A stretch of 10,776 bases of DNA from an uncultured Prevotellaceae bacterium (GCA_900315105.1 OMXX01000116.1:1-10776); one strand, 5' to 3'; shown: positions 1 to 6,913, counted from the first letter of the stretch. A program made the numbers and translations. Notes: a model not told the origin generated them from the letters alone.

Positions 1-198
1 CTCGAGAAGTATGCCGACTATTGGGATTGGGAAGTCATCATCGACAGTTACAGACATAGCATCTATGAAAAGTATGCTATTGAGTTCTACGAGAAGTTCA
101 AGGATTACATCCCTGTTTCCAAACTTCAGAACACAAACCTCTGGTCCAGCATTGTCCAGCAGAGATCAAAGCAACTCGCAGCAGATATATGTATGTAG
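1..198 (+). CDS. 3' end of an unrecognised gene (65 C-terminal residues)
   Basis: This frame is open from the first base and ends at TAG 196-198, so the start lies left of the window. The visible 65 residues are rich in aromatic and charged residues (for example EKYADYWDWE and EFYEKFKDY). The spacing of Tyr-Trp-Asp-Trp followed by a second aromatic, charged stretch resembles the last units of bacterial proteins built from short repeats with a W-x-W core. That resemblance is from memory and weak. No catalytic motif or membrane segment is visible. The next gene starts at 189, inside its last codons. The frame reads as credible protein with normal codon use, while the overlapping frame that begins at base 11 has low-complexity serine/threonine composition and is rejected. 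Confidence 0.6.
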   Translation, partial: LEKYADYWDWEVIIDSYRHSIYEKYAIEFYEKFKDYIPVSKLQNTNLWSSIVQQRSKQLAADICM

Positions 199-458
199 AA
201 GACACCACATTCAAAGAACAGATGCTCAGGGAAATCATTCTCTGGGCATCTGAGGTTAAGCAGAAATCAATAGAAATTCAAACGAGATACGCTCTGGAAT
301 TCTCAGAAGAATTAGATAAAAACATACCTCGTACATGCGAAGCAATAGCCTACAGTATTTATCACATCAGTTGGGCAGCAAGCGAATTGATAGAAGAATG
401 CAAGGATGCAGGGATCTATATGAAGGACGAACATCGAATAATAATCGGATCATTATAA
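189..458 (+). CDS. small helical hypothetical protein (89 aa)
   Basis: ATG 189 overlaps the end of the preceding gene by 10 nt, a typical arrangement for translational coupling, and no separate promoter is visible. An alternative start is ATG 231. The product is soluble and appears mostly helical, with heptad-like spacing in the middle (FSEELDKNIPRTCEAIAYSI). It has no signal peptide and no motif I recognise. It is probably co-transcribed with the gene entering from the left. It is followed by 71 bases that carry the promoter for the next operon, so it likely ends its transcription unit. Function unknown. Confidence 0.55.
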   Translation: MYVEDTTFKEQMLREIILWASEVKQKSIEIQTRYALEFSEELDKNIPRTCEAIAYSIYHISWAASELIEECKDAGIYMKDEHRIIIGSL

Positions 459-471
459 ATATGGGTATTTT

Positions 472-503
472 CTTGCGCCTTTCAATAATAATCCTTATAT
501 TTG
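472..503 (+). promoter_or_regulatory. Bacteroidota-type promoter for the nuclease operon
   Basis: CTTG at 472-475 (consensus -33 TTTG with one mismatch) is separated by 20 bp from TATATTTG at 496-503, a full match to the -7 consensus TAnnTTTG. Transcription would begin at about 507-510, giving a leader of about 20 nt before ATG 530. It is the only good promoter seen ahead of the block that runs to 5643. Confidence 0.65.
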
Positions 504-529
504 CAATCGAAACTTAAAACAATTTAGAT

Positions 530-1375
530 ATGACTGAACAAAAATGGGCTATACCGGAAGAGACCCTAAAGGTGGCATTTGGCAAATTGGAGATAGATGC
601 CAAATACTATCCCCTATTTGTCGAGAAAGCTACAAAGGCCCTCAATGAAATTGCCATTGGTTATGATCCTGAACAAGATGACATAGATGGTAGTTTGGAA
701 ATAGCAACGGATTTCATGAATATCTATGTAGGCCAGATAGATGCTGGTCTGTCTGAAACCTGGGCAGAGGCTTATGCCAATCAGCGTTTAAGGGAAAATG
801 TAGATGATAGCGCATGGGAGGCTTATAAGGCTGTTTCAAAATCGCAAGGTTATGAACAGGCTAAAAAAGAATTGGTTCCTTTTGCACGTTTCCTTGATGA
901 CGACCCAAGTTTTGTCGAGAACTATGCATACTTCTTCATCTATAAATGGACAATAGAAGATGTAAAAGAATTCATTAGGATTAAGAACTCGTTGATAGAA
1001 AAAGGAAAGAGCGAAGTTTATGCTAGGGAATATGCCCTACACCATAATAGCACTCCTGATGATGATTATTGCCATCTGTTCGCTTCCAAATTCGAAGAAT
1101 GTATCAATAAGGGTATAGATACTGGTAATGCATATACTATTGCAGAAGAGTATGAAGATTGTTATGATCTTCATTACCCACAAGATAATGACTTAGAAGG
1201 GAAGAAGTTCATTGATGTTTATATTCAAGGCTTTGAGTATGCAATCGTTAATGGCATTGATTCCCCAGAGAAATTCGCAGAAGAATATAGAGCAGCGTAT
1301 TATAACAATGGTGAAAGACCATCATATATAGCTAAAGGGGAATATGATGATATAATCAGCAAGTTACTTGCATGA
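530..1375 (+). CDS. acidic helical-repeat protein of unknown function (281 aa)
   Basis: First gene of the probable operon. I do not recognise a named family. The protein is strongly acidic and soluble and contains at least four degenerate copies of a helical unit, at about residues 66-84, 149-169, 184-212 and 229-256. The shared pattern is I(D/E)xGxS/D followed by AxxYA or AEEY, best seen in IDAGLSETWAEAYA, INKGIDTGNAYTIAEEY and IVNGIDSPEKFAEEY. Such repeats usually form a curved helical scaffold for binding another protein. The acidic surface could also mimic nucleic acid, which is a guess. There is no membrane segment or catalytic motif. The stop TGA 1373-1375 is 41 nt before the glycosylase-like gene, with only a weak -7-like match between them, so they are probably co-transcribed. 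A partner or adaptor role with the downstream nucleases is inferred from position alone. Confidence 0.75.
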   Translation: MTEQKWAIPEETLKVAFGKLEIDAKYYPLFVEKATKALNEIAIGYDPEQDDIDGSLEIATDFMNIYVGQIDAGLSETWAEAYANQRLRENVDDSAWEAYKAVSKSQGYEQAKKELVPFARFLDDDPSFVENYAYFFIYKWTIEDVKEFIRIKNSLIEKGKSEVYAREYALHHNSTPDDDYCHLFASKFEECINKGIDTGNAYTIAEEYEDCYDLHYPQDNDLEGKKFIDVYIQGFEYAIVNGIDSPEKFAEEYRAAYYNNGERPSYIAKGEYDDIISKLLA

Positions 1376-1416
1376 AAAGATAATTTTGTAAAGTTGAACG
1401 AAATAGAAATACATGT

Positions 1417-2187
1417 ATGGATATACTCGACAAATATAACTTTTGGAATGAAAATCTTCGGATTAAGTATGAGAAAATGTGGCCTGAAGCGAAATATCAT
1501 ATATGGGATGGTGTAATCTCTCCAGCAGATTACTACAAAGCACCAGTCAAGATATTGTTTTTAAATAAAGAAGCATATGATGAAGATTCTTATGATTTAA
1601 GTAAAGCCTTAAAAGAAGAATTGGAATCAAATAAGCCTATCTTCAAGAACTACCCAATAAAGTATAACATCAAAAACAGAATGTCAGTGCTGAGATTTCT
1701 TGGCAGATCAGATTTCTCAAGGCTTCAAGATGATGATTTTTGTAACTATTCTGAAAACGACTTCTATAAAGACTTACTAAAGACGGCTTATTGCAATATT
1801 AAGAAATCAGATGGATTTGGAAGATCAAATAAAAGAAACTTAAAAAAGTGCTTTTTAAGGAATAAAAAGATATTAGAAGAACAAATCTCATTTTATAATC
1901 CAACTCTTATTGTTGGAGGAAATGTTGTAGAAGGCATTATTGAAAATGATCTTGAGTGGGGTGAGAATTTATATATCTCAGAATCACGTTTTATCAATAT
2001 CTATCAATTGAAAATCAAAGATAGAATATATCCGTTTTTGGATATGTATCATCCTGCAAATTCTATAGACCATTCTATCGATAGAACAGAGTTGTTCAAG
2101 GCCCTAAAACATCTGGAAGAAGACTCTCCAGGTTATTGGGAAAAGAGATGTGGCAGTAATTGTTTCAATCTTGTAGGGGAAGATTAG
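1417..2187 (+). CDS. uracil-DNA-glycosylase-superfamily-like protein (256 aa)
   Basis: The order of motifs fits the UDG fold. There is a beta strand and loop KILFLNKEAYD (residues 45-55) where motif A sits. A segment AYCNIKKSDG (124-133) resembles the Asn-Val-Val-Lys region of family 4/5 and related enzymes. A charged helix leads to NPTLIVGGNVVEG (161-173), matching the usual P-x-L-I-V-x-x-G core. YHPAN (211-215) stands where motif B (HPSP/HPS) occurs, followed by a helix. These enzymes flip out and excise altered bases. The motif A catalytic Asp or Glu is not clearly conserved, so specificity and even activity are uncertain. It has none of the obvious Cys pattern of FeS-cluster UDGs. The gene ends at TAG 2185-2187, and the same frame continues 30 codons into a repeated tail ending at 2280. 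It lies between a helical protein and a DUF262 nuclease, suggesting a joint role on modified DNA. Confidence 0.6.
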   Translation: MDILDKYNFWNENLRIKYEKMWPEAKYHIWDGVISPADYYKAPVKILFLNKEAYDEDSYDLSKALKEELESNKPIFKNYPIKYNIKNRMSVLRFLGRSDFSRLQDDDFCNYSENDFYKDLLKTAYCNIKKSDGFGRSNKRNLKKCFLRNKKILEEQISFYNPTLIVGGNVVEGIIENDLEWGENLYISESRFINIYQLKIKDRIYPFLDMYHPANSIDHSIDRTELFKALKHLEEDSPGYWEKRCGSNCFNLVGED

Positions 2188-2280
2188 GAGATCCAGGAGC
2201 AATACATGCGCATGTACCAATTCGACTACAAGCGCGCCAACTGCTCCAAATTTGATTTTTATTTCGTGAAGTTGGACTAA
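2188..2280 (+). repeat. repeated coding tail, copy 1 (in frame after the TAG of the preceding gene)
   Basis: These 93 bases match 6251-6343 at 85 of 93 positions by my alignment. They encode 30 residues (EIQEQYMRMYQFDYK..., ending FYFVKLD) and TAA. Most differences are silent or conservative (Q/K, Y/F, R/Q, Y/D). The tail is in frame with the gene ending at 2187, separated only by its TAG. In copy 2 an ATG precedes the GAG. Here one base of that ATG appears lost (TTAGGAG against TTATGGAG). The TAA is exactly 12 nt before ATG 2293. This looks like the last codons of an older gene left behind when the upstream gene was swapped. Confidence 0.8.
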
Positions 2281-2292
2281 ATAAAATAGCAT

Positions 2293-4665
2293 ATGAAAGA
2301 GGATCTTGTATTTACGTTGAAGGAAATATCAGAATGGGTAAAACCTGATAGTCTGGTTGACATTCCAGCATTACAGAGAGGATTGGTTTGGAAACCAAAA
2401 CAGGTAGAATTATTATGGGACTCTCTTCTAAGAGGGTTCCCCATAGGCTCGTTTATGCTTTCCGATGTAGTTGATGGGCAGAGTAATGCCAAGTATTACT
2501 TGATGGATGGACAACAACGATTTAATGCGATTAGTCTTGGTTTCAACAACGATGAAAAAGCAAATGCAATGTTGTGGATTGATATTAATCCATCTGAAGT
2601 CAAGGGATCTACACGTACCTATTGGGTAAAAGCAACAACAGATGCTCATCCTTGGGGATTCCACAATAATGATGATTGTTCTGTTCTGAATACATCAGAG
2701 AAAAGAGCAGCGATGTCTAAATTCGGATTTGACAACAAGAACATCTATAATGATAAGATATCCATTCAACAAACATGGCCGTATTTTGCAAAATGCCCCA
2801 TTCCTTTATCTATTGTTCTATCGGCATCAACAGAGACTGTAGAGGATTTTATGCGTGATATAAAGAATGGCTTAGATTCTTTTTGCCCAAGTCCTGAATA
2901 CAAGAAGCAAGTTCATTTAGGGGATAATGAGGAAAAAATGATTAAAGACAAACTTTATTATGCCTTTAAACGTCTTAAGGATTATAAGGTAGGTTGTTGT
3001 CATCTGCCATTAGATGTCATGAAGAACGAGACAGAAGAAGACAGGACTGAGCAGACCGCTTTGGAAGTGTTGTTCAATAGAATCAATACAGGAGGTACTA
3101 GGATCTCTCAAGATGACCTAAACTATTCTGCAATTAAAGCTTATTGGCCCACTATAAAAAACAAAAATGATGAGTTGGCTAGAAGCTATATGAACCCATC
3201 TAAACTTGTGATGCTTAGTTTTAGGTTGGCAGTCTTACTAAATAAAGACAACGAAAAATGGGTGCCGGATTATTCAATCAAGCAAATTCGCAATCTTGCA
3301 AAATCAAATGAGAAAACGGCAATAGAGGATTTATACAATGACGAGATTAGTGGAATAGAAAGTGTTCTTAAGAAGGTTGATGAGTGGCTTGGCGTAAATC
3401 AAACTGATGGAGTTCCTGCAATATTGAGAACATCAATTGCATACAAATCTCCAGACGTATACCTATTAATAATGTATTTTGCTAAAAGGTCTTTTGACAA
3501 TGGGATCACAATTAATCCTGCAGAGATAAAGGCTTTGGCTTTTGCTCTTCACTGGTTCGGTAATAACAAGAAAGCCGTTGCTGAAGACATTTACAAGAGA
3601 TGCAAAGACACAATAGATATTAATTCTGTTTTAGAGGGACTTTCACAATCTTTTCACGATTGCAATATCCTACATGTTTATTCTGTTGAGGAGGTAAGAA
3701 ATTGGTATTCGAATCAATGCGATCCTAAATGGAATTTCGAGGAAACTGACGCTTGGATTCATTTCTTCAACAGAATATTTTGGTATGGTTCATCTGAGGC
3801 ACGAGAAATGCTTCTATATGCTCAACGTCAATATATTAATACTCATTTCTGCAACTATGATCCTGCACGTTCGGATCTTTGGGAGGATTATAATCGTCCC
3901 TGGGACTTTGACCATATAATCCCACAGGATTGGGTAAATAATAAACGTCAAGAATACCGTGCTTTTGATCAGATATGGTTAAATTGTATTGGAAATATAG
4001 CTGCTATCTCTTATGAGATAAATCGTGGAAAGGGGAATAGAGACAATTTTGAAGAATATGAAAATAACCAGAAATCTTTATTGTTTGATCAGAGGGCAAA
4101 GGGGATTAGTTCAGATTTGACAAAACACAAAGAACAAAGTGCCATATTTGCAAGTGTTACTTTTGATAGATTTATAAAAATCTATAAGCAAATATATGAG
4201 CTAGTCGGTTGTCTATTTAATAGGATTAAATTATCCAAGAATCTCCTAGAACGTAAGCGACTATTTACCAAAATAATAGAGTCTACAGGTGCTAAAGCAT
4301 ACTTTGCTACAGAAGGAGGAAATGAATATGAGGTAATACGTGAGCAAGATTGGGCTCGCGATTGGATTGGTGTAGGTATTGTTCTTGGAGACTACTATGC
4401 ATGCTTGGAATGGGAAGCGGTAAAAGATGAGAATGGTAATCGGAAGAATGTAGAAATTGGAATTAGAAAGGCCCCAACAAGCCATGTAACTCAAGAAAGA
4501 AGAGATGCTATAAAAGATCTTGTTTTGGATTCTTATCAACAAGAAACTAATAATGGCTGGTGGTACTATTGGAGAGATGGTAGTAACCTATCTGAAGATG
4601 AAATAATCAATGAAATACGAAAAATAAAAACGGAAATAGAGGATAAAATCAAAATCTCACAATGA
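2293..4665 (+). CDS. DUF262-DUF1524 (GmrSD-like) nuclease (790 aa)
   Basis: The N-terminal DUF262 domain (ParB/Srx-like fold, nucleotide-dependent) shows QRGLVW (28-33), DGQQRFNAI (72-80) and FNRINTGGTRIS (261-272), all hallmark motifs. The DUF1524 domain, an HNH/beta-beta-alpha-metal nuclease, shows WDFDHIIPQDW (537-547, catalytic His about 541) and NCIGNIAAISYEINRGKGN (564-582). This is the layout of single-chain GmrSD type IV restriction enzymes, which cleave modified, often glucosylated, phage DNA; related DUF262 proteins act in other defence systems. Residues 640-790 form an extra C-terminal region ending in a Trp/Tyr-rich stretch (NNGWWYYW, 753-760) and a charged helix, possibly a further binding or nuclease-like domain. 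ATG 2293 fits the start of the DUF262 domain. The stop overlaps the next short frame (ATGA). Target specificity cannot be read from the sequence. Confidence 0.9.
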   Translation: MKEDLVFTLKEISEWVKPDSLVDIPALQRGLVWKPKQVELLWDSLLRGFPIGSFMLSDVVDGQSNAKYYLMDGQQRFNAISLGFNNDEKANAMLWIDINPSEVKGSTRTYWVKATTDAHPWGFHNNDDCSVLNTSEKRAAMSKFGFDNKNIYNDKISIQQTWPYFAKCPIPLSIVLSASTETVEDFMRDIKNGLDSFCPSPEYKKQVHLGDNEEKMIKDKLYYAFKRLKDYKVGCCHLPLDVMKNETEEDRTEQTALEVLFNRINTGGTRISQDDLNYSAIKAYWPTIKNKNDELARSYMNPSKLVMLSFRLAVLLNKDNEKWVPDYSIKQIRNLAKSNEKTAIEDLYNDEISGIESVLKKVDEWLGVNQTDGVPAILRTSIAYKSPDVYLLIMYFAKRSFDNGITINPAEIKALAFALHWFGNNKKAVAEDIYKRCKDTIDINSVLEGLSQSFHDCNILHVYSVEEVRNWYSNQCDPKWNFEETDAWIHFFNRIFWYGSSEAREMLLYAQRQYINTHFCNYDPARSDLWEDYNRPWDFDHIIPQDWVNNKRQEYRAFDQIWLNCIGNIAAISYEINRGKGNRDNFEEYENNQKSLLFDQRAKGISSDLTKHKEQSAIFASVTFDRFIKIYKQIYELVGCLFNRIKLSKNLLERKRLFTKIIESTGAKAYFATEGGNEYEVIREQDWARDWIGVGIVLGDYYACLEWEAVKDENGNRKNVEIGIRKAPTSHVTQERRDAIKDLVLDSYQQETNNGWWYYWRDGSNLSEDEIINEIRKIKTEIEDKIKISQ

Positions 4666-4784
4666 TTACCTACATCTCCAACTCCGTTCATTACAAAGAA
4701 GTGCTTTCACGTGTTTTGCATGTGAAGGAGTCTTTGTGGATTGGGGCGGCTGATATCAAGGATCTGTATTTCGAGGAATTATAA
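4662..4784 (+). pseudogene. N-terminal remnant of a phospholipase-D-like (HKD) nuclease gene, 40 codons
   Basis: ATG 4662 overlaps the TGA of the DUF262 gene (ATGA), and the frame ends at TAA 4782-4784. The product begins MITYISNSVHYKEVLSRVLH and continues with WIGAADIKDLY. That resembles the opening of PLD-like/HKD-family nucleases, where a strand containing WIGTAD-type residues precedes the ligand-binding core. A working member would be several hundred residues with HxK motifs; here the frame stops after 40 residues. It is probably the front end of a deleted gene, kept as a coupling peptide, since the GIY-YIG gene begins 10 nt after its stop. Family assignment is from memory of the N-terminal pattern and is moderate. 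Confidence 0.6.
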
Positions 4785-4794
4785 ATAAGATTAT

Positions 4795-5643
4795 ATGGAA
4801 GAATATAAGTTAAATGACCTTCTGGGACTTTCCGCAGAAGAGATGCGAGAATATAAATTACATCTTGCTAAGTATAATGGTGAGACGCAGCCCCTTGATG
4901 TGTTCGCACGTGATTTCGAAGAATGGAAATATTGGAATGAGTGGAGAGGTAAGGGTACTAAAGATGTCTTTAATCGTAAATACATTTTGGGGCTAATCCA
5001 TGACTATCATAGAACTAACAAATACATATTCGGAGGAATCTTCGAGGTAAAGAATCGCTTAGAAGATTATAACGAAACCAGCGTTGGATATGAGGTGGAA
5101 CTATCAGATAAGCTAAAGCCTTTGATTGGTCGTCTTGTAATACATTTCGAGAGTTATCAAGGAATGAGGGGGCGCGCCTTCTTGTTGGAGAATTACATTG
5201 ATTCGTGTAGCGTTTGCGAAATTGCAGAAAAGTGTTATGAAGGAATTGATTTCCCTGGATATGATAATGTACTACTGGACTTTTCCACTTTAGAAGTACT
5301 TGCTCATAATGAAAAGACAGACTGGAGAGTTGCACTGGAAAATATGAAAGGTGTATATCTTATTGCTGACAAGAATAACGGCAAAAAGTATGTAGGTTCC
5401 GCATATGGAGAATACGGAATATGGTCCAGATGGTGTACCTATGCAGGAACAGCTCATGGTGGAAATGATCAGCTTTTTGATTTGATAGAGAAAGAGGGCT
5501 TTGATTATGCACGCAAATTCTTCCAATTGTCATTATTGGAAATATGGCCTATGCGCACAGATGACGAGACAATCATAAATAGAGAATCTCATTGGAAGAA
5601 TGTTTTGCTTACGAGAGGTGAGTTTGGTTATAATAAGAATTAA
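4795..5643 (+). CDS. GIY-YIG nuclease with an N-terminal accessory domain (282 aa)
   Basis: The C-terminal third is a GIY-YIG endonuclease. MKGVYLIADKNNGKKYVGSA (184-203) gives the GVY...YVG pair, followed by the conserved Arg in IWSRW (about 212), HGGN (221-224), the metal-binding Glu in NRESHWK (about 264) and a late Asn in FGYN (280). All expected catalytic positions are present, so it should be active. Residues about 78-135 (YIFGGIFEV..., then GYEVELSDKLKPLIGRLVIHFE) form a separate mainly beta-strand domain, possibly PUA-like and able to read DNA or a modified base; that part is inference. ATG 4795 lies 10 nt after the truncated PLD-like frame, suggesting translational coupling. It is the last gene of the block: after its TAA comes a hairpin with a T-rich tail (5697-5728). 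Role probably nucleic-acid cleavage in defence. Confidence 0.85.
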   Translation: MEEYKLNDLLGLSAEEMREYKLHLAKYNGETQPLDVFARDFEEWKYWNEWRGKGTKDVFNRKYILGLIHDYHRTNKYIFGGIFEVKNRLEDYNETSVGYEVELSDKLKPLIGRLVIHFESYQGMRGRAFLLENYIDSCSVCEIAEKCYEGIDFPGYDNVLLDFSTLEVLAHNEKTDWRVALENMKGVYLIADKNNGKKYVGSAYGEYGIWSRWCTYAGTAHGGNDQLFDLIEKEGFDYARKFFQLSLLEIWPMRTDDETIINRESHWKNVLLTRGEFGYNKN

Positions 5644-5696
5644 TAAAGGATTTGTAGAAACAGACGAAATTTATAGATTCCATTCACTTCCTTATT

Positions 5697-5728
5697 AGGT
5701 GTGCCCCAATTCGGCACACCTTTCTTTT
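5697..5728 (+). terminator. hairpin and T-tract, unit 1 (terminator and/or operator)
   Basis: AGGTGTGCC (5697-5705) and GGCACACCT (5713-5721) form a perfect 9-bp stem with the 7-nt loop CCAATTC, followed by a pyrimidine-rich run TTTCTTTT. This fits a rho-independent terminator for the nuclease block. It also occupies the expected -33 region of the promoter whose -7 box begins at 5728, so it may instead be a repressor site. The same arrangement recurs at 7756 and 7998. Confidence 0.65.
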
Positions 5729-5735
5729 ACCTTTG
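5728..5735 (+). promoter_or_regulatory. -7 promoter box TACCTTTG, unit 1
   Basis: TACCTTTG matches TAnnTTTG. No TTTG is found 19-21 bp upstream, where the hairpin lies. Transcription would start near 5740, giving a leader of about 25 nt before ATG 5764. Confidence 0.6.
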
Positions 5736-5763
5736 CGGCATTCATCAATATCATCAAAGAAAT

Positions 5764-6225
5764 ATGAAGGTTTCGTTAGATTTACGCGTGTTCAATTGGT
5801 TACTCAGTGTGGATATTAAAAAGAGTCGCATCGCTGAGTATGAAAAAGCGGCTTATCATGCTTGGGATAGATACAGGCTGTATAATCAGTATTATAAGGA
5901 TTGTAAAACAGAGCATCAGATTGCACTCATGACGATGCTTGACATATCAGTACACCCGTTTATAAATTATTGGAGTAAGGATGAAGAGAAAGTAACGATA
6001 GAATTACCTGTATTTGATGAAATTTTAACAGTAACAGTCAATAAGAAAGAGCAAAAACTGTACGAGGATGCTGCTCATTTTATAACCAAACGTTATTCTT
6101 GGTATTATAAAACTTATGAAAAGGTTAAGAGTGAGCCAGAGATCTCAAGGATGGCTTTGGTGGATATCTGCATTGAGAAATTCTATTCACCCACTCCTGA
6201 TGATACATCAGAGGAAAAGAGTTAA
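5764..6225 (+). CDS. tandemly duplicated ZapA-like protein (153 aa)
   Basis: I place the start at ATG 5764, just downstream of a -7 box; an upstream extension would run through the hairpin and promoter. The protein is two copies of one unit of about 70 residues that align without gaps at an offset of 74. VSLDLRVFNWLLSVDI (3-18) matches VTIELPVFDEILTVTV (77-92), EYEKAA matches LYEDAA, and MTMLDI (56-61) matches MALVDI (130-135). Each unit has two or three beta strands, a conserved Y-E-x-A-A helix with later Tyr residues, and a terminal M-x-x-x-D-I helix. This is the pattern of Bacteroidota ZapA, the small FtsZ-ring-associated protein of about 95 residues. A chromosomal zapA is normally a single unit, so this may be a divergent relative with another role. 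Family call is moderate; the duplication is directly visible. Confidence 0.65.
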   Translation: MKVSLDLRVFNWLLSVDIKKSRIAEYEKAAYHAWDRYRLYNQYYKDCKTEHQIALMTMLDISVHPFINYWSKDEEKVTIELPVFDEILTVTVNKKEQKLYEDAAHFITKRYSWYYKTYEKVKSEPEISRMALVDICIEKFYSPTPDDTSEEKS

Positions 6226-6247
6226 TCACCTTATACATCTACTTTTT

Positions 6248-6343
6248 ATGGAGATCAAGGAGCAATACATGCGCATGTTTCAATTCGACTACAAGCAAGC
6301 CAACTGTTCCAAATTTGATTTTGATTTTGTGAAGTTGGACTAA
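6248..6343 (+). pseudogene. 31-codon tail peptide, copy 2 of the repeated coding tail
   Basis: ATG 6248 opens a 31-residue frame beginning MEIKEQYMRMFQFDYKQANC and ending FDFVKLD, with TAA at 6341-6343. Bases 6251-6343 match 2188-2280 at 85 of 93 positions. It follows the ZapA-like gene by 22 nt, and its stop is exactly 12 nt before ATG 6356, the same spacing as copy 1 to its downstream gene. The 12-nt spacers share an AAT-x-GC-x-T pattern. It is either the C-terminal remnant of a longer gene or a short translated linker that couples the next gene. No known family recognised. Confidence 0.6.
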
Positions 6344-6355
6344 AACGAATTGCGT

Positions 6356-6913
6356 ATGATAGTAACAGAATCAATGATGCAGAAGATATCAGAGCCAGGA
6401 CTTTGGTTCATGAAGTCGAGTAAGCCAATTACAGACATCAGTAATCTGATTTATGAATTGACTGTAAAAGGTTGTGCTCACCTCTTTGTAAATACTCAAT
6501 ATCAGAAAGAGATACAGAGAGAGGTTATAGTGAAGGCGATGAAAGATCGCCTTGATGAGGCTTCAGATGAGAACGAAAGGAACTGGTTAGAGCGAGAAAT
6601 GTCGGAATATTATGAACATGGATTCTTCTTTTATCCTGAAGAGATGAATGATTACGTTGAAAATGGATCTTTCTGGAAAGAAGATGTTTCTTTGGGAGAT
6701 GATTCAAATTTAAGCATCTTTGATTACCCTTCCAAAATCGTAATTGTTGAGGGGATTGACTACTTGCCATTTGAAGATGAGAAGGATCTAAAGGAAAACT
6801 ATCTGGCTATTCATGAAGATGCAATTGAGTATGGAAAGAGCGTGATTGTCATGGTTCAGGAAGAAAACTATGGACCTGCATCGGATTTTATTGAGAGGCA
6901 TTTGTTTGTGTAA
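6356..6913 (+). CDS. hypothetical protein, possible ATPase-fold remnant (185 aa)
   Basis: ATG 6356 is preferred over a TTG six bases earlier because it sits 12 nt after the repeated tail, as in the other copy of that junction. The product is acidic and soluble, with no membrane segment. Residues about 126-137 (SKIVIVEGIDYL) look like a hydrophobic strand ending in acidic residues, as in a Walker B motif. The later strand KSVIVMVQEENYGPASDFI is placed where a sensor strand could be. No P-loop (GxxxxGKT) is present, so if it belongs to an AAA/RecA-like fold it lacks nucleotide binding. That reading is tentative; otherwise unrecognised. The -33 box of the next gene lies in its last codons. Probably co-transcribed from the promoter at 5728. 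Confidence 0.6.
   Translation: MIVTESMMQKISEPGLWFMKSSKPITDISNLIYELTVKGCAHLFVNTQYQKEIQREVIVKAMKDRLDEASDENERNWLEREMSEYYEHGFFFYPEEMNDYVENGSFWKEDVSLGDDSNLSIFDYPSKIVIVEGIDYLPFEDEKDLKENYLAIHEDAIEYGKSVIVMVQEENYGPASDFIERHLFV

Noticed and set aside
5015..5526. Minus-strand frames opposite the GIY-YIG gene
   Set aside because: They are shadows of a gene with complete family motifs on the + strand.
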